Shown here one piece after another: positions 17,889 to 25,943 of a stretch of 64,000 nt of DNA. A program made the translations under genes and the position numbers. Numbering within the stretch: position 1 is the first letter of the stretch; each line of letters starts with the position of its first letter. The stretch is taken from contig NZ_CANLSU010000002.1 of NCBI RefSeq assembly GCF_947493875.1, positions 186,001 to 250,000 of the forward strand, in the 5' to 3' direction. This stretch comes from an uncultured Marinococcus sp. (GTDB lineage: Bacteria > Bacillota > Bacilli > Bacillales > Marinococcaceae). Under the pieces are notes generated by a model that saw nothing but the letters and a program-made list of their open reading frames with translations, ran no database searches and had not been told where the DNA came from.

Positions 17889-19375
17889 GTGTACTCGCGT
17901 TCGATTTAGGGGCAGGCAGCGGAAGAGCCGTGCTTGGCTGGATCGAAGCCGGGCGGCTTGAAACCATGGATGTGCACCGCTTTAAAAATGAACCGGTTCG
18001 GGTAAACGGTCGGTTTCACTGGGATATCTACCGCATTTTTCATGAATTAAAAGAAGGCATTCGTGCGGCTTACGAAGAGCGGCAGGACATTGAAAGCATC
18101 GCCATCGACAGTTGGGCGGTCGACTTCGGCTGTGTAGGGCAGGACGGAGAGCTTTTGCGTCATCCGTATCATTACCGCGACGCTCATACAGATGGAGTGA
18201 TGGAGCAGGTAACGGAGCGTATCGGTAAAAAATTTATTTTTGAACGCACCGGCATTCAGTTTCTGCCGTTCAATACCATTTACCAGCTCGAAGCGATGAT
18301 AAAGGCTGATTCCCCGGCTTTGAAGGAAACACGGACGCTCTTAATGATTCCTGATCTCCTGCGCTATTTTTTAACGGGAGAAATGAAAAGCGAATTTACT
18401 AATGCGACCACTACTCAGCTGTTTAACCCCCGGACGATGGACTGGGACGAAGATCTGTTAAAGGCCATCGGCGTGCCCAGGGAATGGATGGCTGAGGTGG
18501 TGATGCCGGGCACACGGGTGGGAGAGCTGCGTGAGGATCTGCAGCAGGAGCTGCAGGTACCGGCAATTCCTGTGTATACAAGTGCCGAACATGATACTGG
18601 AGCGGCAGTAGCCGGAGTGCCGGCGGCATCTTCTTCGTTTGCCTATTTGAGCTGCGGCACCTGGTCGCTGATGGGCACAGAGATTGAAGAACCAAATACA
18701 ACTCCGGAAGCGTTTGAATGGAATTTCACGAACGAAGGCGGTGTGGAACGGACCTTTCGTCTGCTGAAAAATATTATGGGGCTGTGGATTTTTGAGGAGT
18801 GCCGCCGTGCCTGGCGCGGCGATGATGCTTCCCATGAAGCGCTGCTTGCACAGATGGAGGAAGCGCCGGCCTTTCAGTCTTATATTGATCCGGATGATCT
18901 TCAGTTTCTGCACCCGGCAGACATGCCCTTTCAAATTCAGGAGTACTGCCGGGAGAGCGGCCAAAAAGTACCTGAAACCAAAGGGGAAATCGTGCGGTGC
19001 ATTATGGAGAGCCTGGCTATGAAATACCGGCACGTGCTCGAGCGCACGGAGCAGCTTTCCGGCCAGTCTTTTTCAGGACTGTACATGGTGGGTGGCGGCA
19101 TTAAAAATACCTATCTATCCCAGTTTACGGCGAATGCACTAGGGCGTAACGTGTGGGCCGGGCCGAAGGAAGCAAGTGCCCTCGGTAATATTACGGTGCA
19201 GCTGACCGCTGCCGGGAAAATCAAAGACCGGCACGAAGCGCGCAGCTATATTCGCAAAGCAGTAGAAGTAAACGCCTTTTCCCCGAAAGAGCACACTGCG
19301 TGGAATACGGAATATGAGTCGTTCTGCGAAAGGACAGGGCTTGGAAATGGTTTGTCCAAAGCAAAAAGAGCGTAA
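17885..19375 (+). CDS. rhaB: Rhamnulokinase
   Basis: FGGY-family kinase, 496 residues, phosphorylating L-rhamnulose with ATP. Phosphate-binding start VLAFDLGAGSGRAVLG, catalytic region IDSWAVDFG, HDTGAAVAGVP and the adenosine-site VGGGIKNTYLSQFTANALG are all present, as is the RhaB-typical CGTWSLMG. It begins with GTG at 17885 inside the isomerase stop; AAAGGTGG upstream serves as ribosome site. It ends the rhamnose operon, with a terminator eight bases after the stop. Confidence 0.92.
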   Translation: MSVLAFDLGAGSGRAVLGWIEAGRLETMDVHRFKNEPVRVNGRFHWDIYRIFHELKEGIRAAYEERQDIESIAIDSWAVDFGCVGQDGELLRHPYHYRDAHTDGVMEQVTERIGKKFIFERTGIQFLPFNTIYQLEAMIKADSPALKETRTLLMIPDLLRYFLTGEMKSEFTNATTTQLFNPRTMDWDEDLLKAIGVPREWMAEVVMPGTRVGELREDLQQELQVPAIPVYTSAEHDTGAAVAGVPAASSSFAYLSCGTWSLMGTEIEEPNTTPEAFEWNFTNEGGVERTFRLLKNIMGLWIFEECRRAWRGDDASHEALLAQMEEAPAFQSYIDPDDLQFLHPADMPFQIQEYCRESGQKVPETKGEIVRCIMESLAMKYRHVLERTEQLSGQSFSGLYMVGGGIKNTYLSQFTANALGRNVWAGPKEASALGNITVQLTAAGKIKDRHEARSYIRKAVEVNAFSPKEHTAWNTEYESFCERTGLGNGLSKAKRA

Positions 19376-19383
19376 TGAGGAAG

Positions 19384-19414
19384 GTCTCCGGAGTTCTGGT
19401 CCGGGGGCTTTTTT
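19384..19414 (+). terminator. Terminator of rhamnose operon
   Basis: GTCTCCGGA/TCCGGGGGC pair through nine positions (two G-U) and are followed by TTTTTT. Confidence 0.85.
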
Positions 19415-19441
19415 GTGCAGAACAGGAAAACCGTATATACT
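19413..19441 (+). promoter_or_regulatory. Probable sigma-A promoter of isomerase/epimerase gene
   Basis: TTGTGC (19413-19418), a 17-base spacer and TATACT (19436-19441). It lies directly after the rhamnose terminator and before a cre box, so this gene has its own start. Confidence 0.6.
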
Positions 19442-19444
19442 ATA

Positions 19445-19458
19445 TGTAAACGATTACC
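19445..19458 (+). promoter_or_regulatory. cre box at transcription start
   Basis: TGTAAACGATTACC matches the cre consensus at 13 of 14 positions and begins three bases after the -10 hexamer, where CcpA would block initiation. Confidence 0.65.
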
Positions 19459-19474
19459 AAAAGGAGATGAAGCT

Positions 19475-20224
19475 ATGAATATTGCGCTGCAGCTTTACAC
19501 GCTTCGAAATGAGCTTGAAGAGGATTTTATTGGCACGCTCCAGCAGGTGAGAACCATGGGATACAAAGCGGTGGAGCTGGCCGGCCAGAACGGCGGCTTT
19601 GGTACGGAAGAGCTTGCGGGGACGATGAAGAATATTGGCCTTCAGGTAGTCTCGAGCCATGTGCCGTTGGAGGAGCTTCAGGATGACCTGGACGGGGTGA
19701 TAGAAAAGCATCTGGCGCTTGGATGCCGCCACATTGTCTGTCCCTACCTCGATGAAGAAAAACGTTCGAGTCTGAAGGCCTATAAGCAGACGGCGAAGGA
19801 ACTAAACAGAATCGGAAAAGCGTGCCGGAAGGAAGGCATCACATTTTCGTATCATAACCATGATTTTGAACTGCTCCCGCTCGAAGGACAGCTTCCATTT
19901 GAAGTCATGCTTGAGGAAATGAAGCCGGAGCACGTGCAGGTGGAGCTTGATACATACTGGGTACAGAAGGCGGGGGCAGACCCTTTTGCCTGGATAGACC
20001 GGCTCAGGGACCGGCTTTCACTTGTGCATATTAAAGATATGACTGAAGACGGAGAGGAATTTTTTGCGGAGCTCGGCGAAGGGAAAATGGATATTGAGGC
20101 GATTATGAAAAAAGCAGAGGAGGCCGGGGCTTCCTGGCAGATCGTGGAGCAGGACGCCTCGCGGCGGAAGCCCCTGGAAAGCGTGCGTATAAGCATGGAT
20201 TATATTCAGAAAACGTTTGTTTAA
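19475..20224 (+). CDS. Sugar phosphate isomerase/epimerase family TIM barrel 2
   Basis: 249 residues from the ATG at 19475, chosen because AAAAGGAG lies before it; upstream in-frame codons fall in the promoter. Xylose-isomerase-like barrel with the start NIALQLYTLR, metal-ligand segments SYHNHDFEL (His), QVELDTYWV (Glu/Asp), LVHIKDM (His) and IVEQD (Glu). Proteins with this layout act as epimerases, isomerases or keto-glycoside lyases. It has its own catabolite-repressible promoter beside the rhamnose operon, so it probably acts on a related sugar. Confidence 0.85.
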   Translation: MNIALQLYTLRNELEEDFIGTLQQVRTMGYKAVELAGQNGGFGTEELAGTMKNIGLQVVSSHVPLEELQDDLDGVIEKHLALGCRHIVCPYLDEEKRSSLKAYKQTAKELNRIGKACRKEGITFSYHNHDFELLPLEGQLPFEVMLEEMKPEHVQVELDTYWVQKAGADPFAWIDRLRDRLSLVHIKDMTEDGEEFFAELGEGKMDIEAIMKKAEEAGASWQIVEQDASRRKPLESVRISMDYIQKTFV

Positions 20225-20269
20225 AGAAAAGGCAGCTGAGGAAGAGAACTATCAAGGAGGACGATAATT

Positions 20270-20842
20270 ATGCCATCCGCTTTTGATATTTCAGATAAAA
20301 CAGGCCAGGGTCTGGCCGTAGACGATTTTGTTGAACGCATGCGCCCAACGTACCGGGAAAAAATGGAGCCGTGGCAGGCCGCTTTCTCCTGGAATCATCA
20401 CCCGGAGGACAAGCTGCTCGCCCTGCAGTCCAGGGATGATCTGCACTGCTCTATCCTTGCATCAGACTGGTGCGGGGACGTGCACCGGAACTTCCCGGTT
20501 ATCGTGGAAGTAATGCGAAAAGCCGGTATCCCGGTGGAAGTGTTTATTCAGGAGGACCATCCGGATTTTATCGATCAATTCCGTACCCTTGGTGGCACCT
20601 CGGTGCCAAAAGTGATTGTTTCTGATGAACATGGAAAGGTTTATTTCAGCTGGGGGCCGAGACCCGCTTTTGTGCAGGAGCCAATGAAGTATTTTAAAAG
20701 CCTTGGGCTCACAGAAAATGATGAATCGTATGCAGATGAACGCTCGGCAGCATATGAAAGCATTTTTTCGAGATACGGAGACGATGCAGACTATCAACGG
20801 CTGGTTGTTTATGAACTGACCAACCTGCTGGAGCAGAGCTGA
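20270..20842 (+). CDS. Thioredoxin-family protein with single active-site Cys
   Basis: 190 residues, cytoplasmic. The centre has the thioredoxin-like ILASDWCGDVHRNFPV, followed by GGTSVPKVIV with the cis-proline. The motif is C-G-D-V where a redox thioredoxin has C-x-x-C, so dithiol exchange is unlikely; the family (thioredoxin_9-like) has many such members of unknown function. AAGGAGG precedes the ATG. The gap from the preceding gene is 45 bases, so co-transcription is likely. A bidirectional terminator follows. Confidence 0.78.
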   Translation: MPSAFDISDKTGQGLAVDDFVERMRPTYREKMEPWQAAFSWNHHPEDKLLALQSRDDLHCSILASDWCGDVHRNFPVIVEVMRKAGIPVEVFIQEDHPDFIDQFRTLGGTSVPKVIVSDEHGKVYFSWGPRPAFVQEPMKYFKSLGLTENDESYADERSAAYESIFSRYGDDADYQRLVVYELTNLLEQS

Positions 20843-20855
20843 CGACACTCATAAA

Positions 20856-20885
20856 AAAGCCCGTGCCTTTTCAGGTACGGGCTTT
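20856..20885. terminator. Bidirectional terminator
   Basis: AAAGCCCGTGCC/GGTACGGGCTTT with A-runs and T-runs outside serves the plus-strand thioredoxin-like gene. The opposing osmC-like gene stops within its loop, so the stem also covers that gene's end. Confidence 0.85.
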
Positions 20886-21332
20886 CTCTGTGCGGCGAAG
20901 TGTTGGTTCCAGCGTGAGCTCCACGTTTCCCTGGATGGCCCGGGAAATCATGCATGCCGTTTCCGCTTTTTCAATCAGCTTCTGTGCTTTTTCCATCTGC
21001 TTGTCGGAAGCTTCGGCATCAAGGGTGATCACTGGGCGGTGGATAATTTCTTTATACGTAAACACGCCGTTGGTGACATCCACGCGGCCTTCGCTCGTAT
21101 GCGCCATGGAGGCAATCGGAAGCTCCGCGCGCTCAAGCATGGCACCGAGCGTGATGATATAGCATGTGGCTGCGGCGCCCAGGAGCATTTCATCAGGATT
21201 TGTGCCAATGCCCGGGCCGTCCATTTCTTCAGGAATGGAGATATCCGTTTTCAGCTGTCCGGCATCAATAGAGCCGACGGCGTTACGGCCGCCGGGCCAG
21301 TCCGCCGTTAAATGAAAGTGTTCGATTGCCAT
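20871..21332 (-). CDS. OsmC/Ohr-family peroxide-stress protein
   Basis: 153 residues with both conserved cysteines of the OsmC/Ohr fold: ATCYIITL near residue 57 and TACMISRA near 126. These form the thiol pair that reduces organic hydroperoxides in characterised members. The order of motifs (NPDEMLLGAAATC) fits the YhfA/SACOL1771-like branch. The ATG at 21332 has AAGAAGGGAT upstream. It is a single-gene unit convergent with the thioredoxin-like gene. Confidence 0.88.
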   Translation of the reverse strand: MAIEHFHLTADWPGGRNAVGSIDAGQLKTDISIPEEMDGPGIGTNPDEMLLGAAATCYIITLGAMLERAELPIASMAHTSEGRVDVTNGVFTYKEIIHRPVITLDAEASDKQMEKAQKLIEKAETACMISRAIQGNVELTLEPTLRRTEKART

Positions 21333-21472
21333 AACTTATCCCTTCTTTACATAAAGTCTTTCCTTGAGGATAAAAAATAAAAAAAGGAAAAGCAAAAAAA
21401 GTGCCTGCAACAGGTTTCAAATAACAGGAAAAGGTTTATGGAAGAGTATGCTGAAAAACGGGAGGCTTATAC

Positions 21473-22246
21473 ATGCAGAAGGTATTACTTACAGGAGCAG
21501 CAGGTACAATCGGTACCGTACTCAGGAGCTATCTATCGAAGCGTTTTGACCTATTACTGACAGATGCGAAAGCTCCGGAGGATTTAACAAGCGAAGAAAC
21601 ATTCATGGAGGCGGATATCACCGACAAATCGGAGGTCCGTGAGCTTATGCACGGGGTGGATGCAGTTATCCATCTGGGAGGTATCCCGGTTGAGGTGGAC
21701 TTTGAATCAATTGAGCAGGTGAACATAAAAGGAACGTTTCACGTGATGGAGGCAGCAGCCGAGGCAGGCGTGGAACGATTGATTTTTGCCAGCAGTATCC
21801 ATGCGGTTGGCTTTTATCCGGCGGACGAATGGGTGGACGAAGCCTCACCAGTGCGACCCGACACGCTGTATGGCGTCAGTAAGGCATACGGGGAGGCACT
21901 CGGACGTTATTTTCACGAGAAATTTGGGTTAAAGGGCATTGGGGTGCGTATCTGTAATTTTCAGGACCGGCCGGCATCCGGATACGATTTGGAAAACTGG
22001 TTTAGCCCCCGCGATGCAGAGCGCTTATTTGAAGCGGCACTCACATGCGCATTGCCGGAGTATCTGATTGTTTACGGCATTTCAAACAACACCCGGGCGA
22101 AATTTAAAAATACCCGGGCAAAAGAAATAGGCTACGAGCCACAGGAGAATGCCGAAGACTACGCCGGTGAAGTGGAGGCAGGGAGCCATCCGAAAAAGGG
22201 AGGAGACTTTACGGCGAAGGACTTCGGAAAAGAGAACGGACGGTGA
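21473..22246 (+). CDS. NAD-dependent epimerase/dehydratase family, uronate-dehydrogenase-like
   Basis: 257 residues, extended SDR. The NAD loop is LLTGAAGTIGTVLRSYL, followed by IHLGGIPVE, ASSIHAVGFYP and catalytic YGVSKAYGE. The motif set and short length resemble uronate dehydrogenase, which oxidises hexuronates to aldarolactones; this is a family resemblance, not proof. The position 2 kb after the rhamnose genes fits a role in sugar-acid use. The stop overlaps the start of the GNAT gene. Confidence 0.8.
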   Translation: MQKVLLTGAAGTIGTVLRSYLSKRFDLLLTDAKAPEDLTSEETFMEADITDKSEVRELMHGVDAVIHLGGIPVEVDFESIEQVNIKGTFHVMEAAAEAGVERLIFASSIHAVGFYPADEWVDEASPVRPDTLYGVSKAYGEALGRYFHEKFGLKGIGVRICNFQDRPASGYDLENWFSPRDAERLFEAALTCALPEYLIVYGISNNTRAKFKNTRAKEIGYEPQENAEDYAGEVEAGSHPKKGGDFTAKDFGKENGR

Positions 22247-22767
22247 GACGGATGCAGGAAGCAGAGCTGAAGATTTTAGGGGGCGAAGACGCTGAAGCCT
22301 ACGCAGAGCTTAGGATGCAGGCCCTGGAGGAGAGTCCGGAGGCCTTTGCTTCCACCCTCGAGGAGGAAATACAGCATCCGGATCCGGTCCGGAAATATAA
22401 AGAAAGGCTAAAGGGAAGTCAGTCTTTTACATGGGGCATCAAAGCCGAAAACGAGCTTGCGGGTGTCATCACCCTGCTCCCGATGCAGATGAAGAAGCTT
22501 CAGCACAAAGCGACGATTCTGGCTATGTATGTAAAGCCTGCATTCAGGGGGTGCGGGTTTGGAGGCAGACTCGTAGAAGCTGCATTGAAGCGGGCAGGTA
22601 AAGACGGGGTCGAACAGGTGCAGTTAACCGTCGTGAGTGGAAATGAGCATGCGCTTCGCCTGTACGAAGCCTGCGGCTTCTCTGTTTTTTCGACAGAAAA
22701 AGAAGCGATGAAAACAGCAGACGGCTACGAGGATGAGCACTGGATGGTTCGTTTTTTAAAAAATTAA
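22243..22767 (+). CDS. GNAT-family N-acetyltransferase
   Basis: 174 residues. The acetyl-CoA pocket is LAMYVKPAFRGCGFGGRLV, followed by VQLTVVSGNEHALRLYEACGF, both classic GNAT motifs. The start is either GTG at 22243, overlapping the previous stop, or ATG at 22252 with GGTGA upstream. The overlap indicates coupling with the SDR gene. The acceptor is unknown. Confidence 0.85.
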   Translation: MRRMQEAELKILGGEDAEAYAELRMQALEESPEAFASTLEEEIQHPDPVRKYKERLKGSQSFTWGIKAENELAGVITLLPMQMKKLQHKATILAMYVKPAFRGCGFGGRLVEAALKRAGKDGVEQVQLTVVSGNEHALRLYEACGFSVFSTEKEAMKTADGYEDEHWMVRFLKN

Positions 22768-22809
22768 AAAATGTTTAAAGTTCCATAGTTTTCCACTTCA
22801 GCTTTCCGT

Positions 22810-22833
22810 ATAATAAATAATATTATTTATTAT
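22810..22833. promoter_or_regulatory. 24-bp perfect AT palindrome over -10
   Basis: ATAATAAATAAT followed at once by its reverse complement. TATAAT at 22809-22814 could be the -10 of the carboxylate carrier, so a dimeric protein bound here would cover the promoter. Confidence 0.5.
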
Positions 22834-22863
22834 CTTAAAGTTAAAAGGAAAGGAAGTGAAAGC

Positions 22864-24087
22864 ATGGGCTCCTGGAAAGCATACCGGTTTCCGGTAATTA
22901 TGCTTGTTGCTATTATCATTGGAAGTATAGCGGGTTTTATTTGGGGTGAAGACGCCATGGTGGTCCAGCCTCTCGGTGATTTGTTTTTAAATATGATGTT
23001 TACTATTGTAGTACCTTTGGTATTTTTCTCCATTGCTTCAGCTGTAGCGGTCATGGATTCGGTGAAGCGCCTTGGCCGTATTCTGGGTTCAATGATGATT
23101 GTTTTTATTGTAACCGGCATTATATCTTCCTGCCTTATGCTGGCGGCGGTGGTAGTTTTTCCTCCTGCAGAAAACGTAAGTGTGAGCGAAGAGCAGCCAT
23201 CTCAGCAGGAGGAAGAGGGCTCGTTTGCTGATCAGCTTGTAGAAACATTCACAGTGTCTGATTTTATAGACATCTTTTCAACTGAAAATATGCTCGCTCT
23301 AATTGTTTTTGCTATGCTTGTTGGCGTAGCTACAGGTTTATCGGGGGAAGCTGGAAAGCCGTTTGCCCAGTTCTTACAGAGCGGATCAGAAGTATTCATG
23401 AAAATAGTGGCTCTGGTTCTTTATTACGCACCAATTGGGTTAGGGGCGTATTTTGCAGCTTTGGTAGGAGAGTATGGTCCGCAATTGATCGGGGAGTACG
23501 CTAAAGCAGTAGCAGTTTATTATCCTGTCGCTATTTTATATTTTATTGTTGGTTTTTCTTTTTACGCATGGGTGGCTGGAGGAAGGCAGGGCTTCAGGAG
23601 CTTTTGGAAAAATATCTTTGCCCCGGCGGTAACTTCACTTGGTACAGCCAGTAGCGTGGCATCCCTGCCGGTGAATTTAAATGCAGCCAGAAATGCCGGA
23701 GTGCCTAAAGATATAAGAGAAACAATACTTCCTATCGGAGCTACCATTCATATGGATGGTTCCTGCTTATCCGCCATATTAAAAATAGCTTTTGTATTCG
23801 GTGTTTTTCAAATGGAATTTACCGGCCTAAATACATATTTAACTGCTATCGGCATCGCTCTGCTAAGCGGAATGGTGATGAGTGGGGTTCCCGGCGGAGG
23901 GTTCATTGGAGAAATTATGATTGTTACGCTTTACGGCCTGCCTATTGAAGCGTTACCTATTATCACAGCCATCGGAATTGTTGTTGATCCTCCTGCAACA
24001 ACTGTAAATGTTGCGGGCGATAATGTTTCAAGTATGCTTGTGGCAAGGTATCTGGAAGGTAGGAATTGGATGAATGTACACTTCTAG
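22864..24087 (+). CDS. Dicarboxylate/amino acid:cation symporter (DAACS family)
   Basis: 407-residue membrane carrier of the GltP/DctA/SdcS family. The serine-rich re-entrant loop is TSLGTASSVASLPVNL, the NMDGT-type cation site reads ATIHMDGSCL, and GVPGGGFIGE and PPATTVNVAGDN mark the substrate-binding helices. A Glu/Gln-rich loop near residues 106-125 is extracytoplasmic. It likely imports a C4-dicarboxylate, glutamate or similar anion with sodium or protons. The gene is visibly AT-richer than its neighbours and has a palindromic promoter region, which may point to a separate origin. Confidence 0.9.
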   Translation: MGSWKAYRFPVIMLVAIIIGSIAGFIWGEDAMVVQPLGDLFLNMMFTIVVPLVFFSIASAVAVMDSVKRLGRILGSMMIVFIVTGIISSCLMLAAVVVFPPAENVSVSEEQPSQQEEEGSFADQLVETFTVSDFIDIFSTENMLALIVFAMLVGVATGLSGEAGKPFAQFLQSGSEVFMKIVALVLYYAPIGLGAYFAALVGEYGPQLIGEYAKAVAVYYPVAILYFIVGFSFYAWVAGGRQGFRSFWKNIFAPAVTSLGTASSVASLPVNLNAARNAGVPKDIRETILPIGATIHMDGSCLSAILKIAFVFGVFQMEFTGLNTYLTAIGIALLSGMVMSGVPGGGFIGEIMIVTLYGLPIEALPIITAIGIVVDPPATTVNVAGDNVSSMLVARYLEGRNWMNVHF

Positions 24088-24142
24088 ACTTCGGTTTCCC
24101 TCAGTATTTTATAGGGAAGAATGAAGCACAGGAGGGATTACA

Positions 24143-25234
24143 ATGAAAGTTCAGGCAGCGGTAGTCAGTGAACAAGCTGGCGCCATTCAGCATAAAGAAG
24201 CAGAACTCGATGAACCGAAAACAGGAGAAGTGAGAGTGAAAATTGCTGCAGCCGGTATTTGTCATACCGATCTTGGCGTGCAGCAGCAGGAGATTCCGAC
24301 ACCGCTTCCGATTGCTTTAGGGCATGAAGGAGCGGGCGTGGTGGAAAAGGTCGGTGACGGAGTCCAGGACGTAGCACCCGGCGACCACGTGGTTATCACA
24401 TTTTCACACTGCGGCACGTGCCGTAACTGCCGGGAAGGACATCCCGGGGCATGTGAAAATTTTAATGCCTTAAACTTCGGCGGCACCATGAACGATGGCA
24501 CCCGCCGTCTTCACAGTGGAGACAGTGAAGTGTCTTCTTTGTTCGGGCAGGGATCGCTTGCCACCTACGCTGTGACACCCGTCAATAATGTGGTAAAAGT
24601 CAGCCGTGACGTAGATATCCGTCTGCTTGGACCCTTAGCCTGCGGTGTCCAGACTGGTGCAGGCACGGTGCTCAGCCGCCTGAACTTAGGCGTTGGCGAT
24701 ACGATAGTCGTTTTTGGCTGCGGAGGAGTCGGTATGAGTGCCGTTATGGCTGCACATCTCGCCGGTGCTCTGCAGGTCATCGCCGTAGACGTCAATGAAG
24801 AACGTCTGGAGACGGCGAAAGAGCTCGGAGCAACGCACACCATCAATGGGAAAAACGAAGACGTCGTTGAAAAAGTGAAGGAGTGGACCAATGGAGGAGC
24901 AGATTATGCGCTTGAATCCACCGGAGTGGCTGCCCTGGCAAAAAAGGCGATGGATGTGCTCCGCTATAAAGGGGAGTCGGCCGTCGTCGGAGCTGGCGCA
25001 GACACTGAATTTCATGTGCACCAGAACTTCATCGTGCCAAACGCCACCATGTCAGGTGTCGTAGAGGGAGATGTTGTGCCCAAGCTGTTCATTCCGATGC
25101 TTGTCGAATATTATAAACAGGGTAAATTTCCTTTCGATAAATTGGTCACCATGTACCCATTTGAAGAGCTCGAGCAGGCCCTTGAAGATATGAAAGCAGG
25201 TAAAACGATCAAGCCAGTAATCACATTTGAATAG
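24143..25234 (+). CDS. Zinc-dependent alcohol dehydrogenase
   Basis: 363 residues, class III/aryl-alcohol dehydrogenase-like MDR. Catalytic zinc ligands are in GICHTDLG and GHEGAGVVEKVG; the structural zinc site has four cysteines in HCGTCRNCREGHPGAC; the NAD loop is VVFGCGGVGMSA, followed by VIAVDVNEERL (Asp favours NAD). Substrates in this group are aromatic or primary alcohols. It stands alone, with an ACAGGAGGG ribosome site and a terminator after it. Confidence 0.9.
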   Translation: MKVQAAVVSEQAGAIQHKEAELDEPKTGEVRVKIAAAGICHTDLGVQQQEIPTPLPIALGHEGAGVVEKVGDGVQDVAPGDHVVITFSHCGTCRNCREGHPGACENFNALNFGGTMNDGTRRLHSGDSEVSSLFGQGSLATYAVTPVNNVVKVSRDVDIRLLGPLACGVQTGAGTVLSRLNLGVGDTIVVFGCGGVGMSAVMAAHLAGALQVIAVDVNEERLETAKELGATHTINGKNEDVVEKVKEWTNGGADYALESTGVAALAKKAMDVLRYKGESAVVGAGADTEFHVHQNFIVPNATMSGVVEGDVVPKLFIPMLVEYYKQGKFPFDKLVTMYPFEELEQALEDMKAGKTIKPVITFE

Positions 25235-25240
25235 CAGATG

Positions 25241-25270
25241 GAAGCTGCGCAGATATGCGCGGCTTCTTCT
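25241..25270 (+). terminator. Terminator after alcohol dehydrogenase
   Basis: GAAGCTGCGC, loop AGATAT, GCGCGGCTTC, then TTCTT. Ten pairs with one T-G. Confidence 0.7.
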
Positions 25271-25293
25271 TAATGTAAAAAAGGAGGTTTCAC

Positions 25294-25818
25294 ATGGAAC
25301 GGATAGCGATTGATATGGATGAAGTAACGGTAAATACGCTGCCAACGCTGCTACATAGGTTTAATAAGGATTACGGGCACAGTGTTACTGTTGAAGACCT
25401 CAAAGGCATGAAGCTTGAAGCTCTGCATCCGGAGCTTCATGATGAGATAAAAGCTTATTTCTACGAGCCGTCTTTTTTTCGTCATCTGCAGGTCATGGAC
25501 GGGGCCCCGGACGTAATCGAACAGCTTGCCGGACAATATGAAGTGTTTATTACGACAGCAGCGATGGAATTTCCACCATCATTTGCGGCAAAATATGAGT
25601 GGCTGAAACATAATCTTTCTTTTTTGGGAGACATGAATTTTGTATTCTGCGGCGACAAAAGCATCATTCATGCAGATTATTTGATAGATGATAACGCCAG
25701 ACACTTCGAGCGTTTTGCCGGCAAAGGGATTTTGTACACTGCTCCGCATAATGTTTATGACACGGCTTATACAAGAGTGGATCACTGGGAAGACATTCGG
25801 CGCTATTTTTTAACATAA
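25294..25818 (+). CDS. 5'(3')-deoxyribonucleotidase family (NT5C)
   Basis: 174 residues, HAD superfamily. The nucleophile motif is IAIDMDEVTVNT; VFITTAAM gives the motif II Thr; the late acidic motif is YLIDDNARHF. These match bacterial NT5C-type 5'(3')-deoxyribonucleotidases, which dephosphorylate deoxynucleoside monophosphates and so limit dNTP pools. An AAAAGGAGG site precedes the ATG. Confidence 0.85.
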   Translation: MERIAIDMDEVTVNTLPTLLHRFNKDYGHSVTVEDLKGMKLEALHPELHDEIKAYFYEPSFFRHLQVMDGAPDVIEQLAGQYEVFITTAAMEFPPSFAAKYEWLKHNLSFLGDMNFVFCGDKSIIHADYLIDDNARHFERFAGKGILYTAPHNVYDTAYTRVDHWEDIRRYFLT

Positions 25819-25943
25819 AGGCCCATATGTTCCGAAATTGAGAATCCAGGCACTGGCAGGAAGAAAAGCAGAGAAAGGTTGTTGTACAATAAAAAAAGAT
25901 GTAGAGTAAACCAGTATGAAAAGCGTTCGTAGGAGAGAGAAGC

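Noticed and set aside
20270-20842. Loss of the second thioredoxin Cys (CGDV) as a novel redox variant
   Set aside because: Single-Cys members are frequent in this thioredoxin-fold group, so it is noted in the gene entry but is not a finding.
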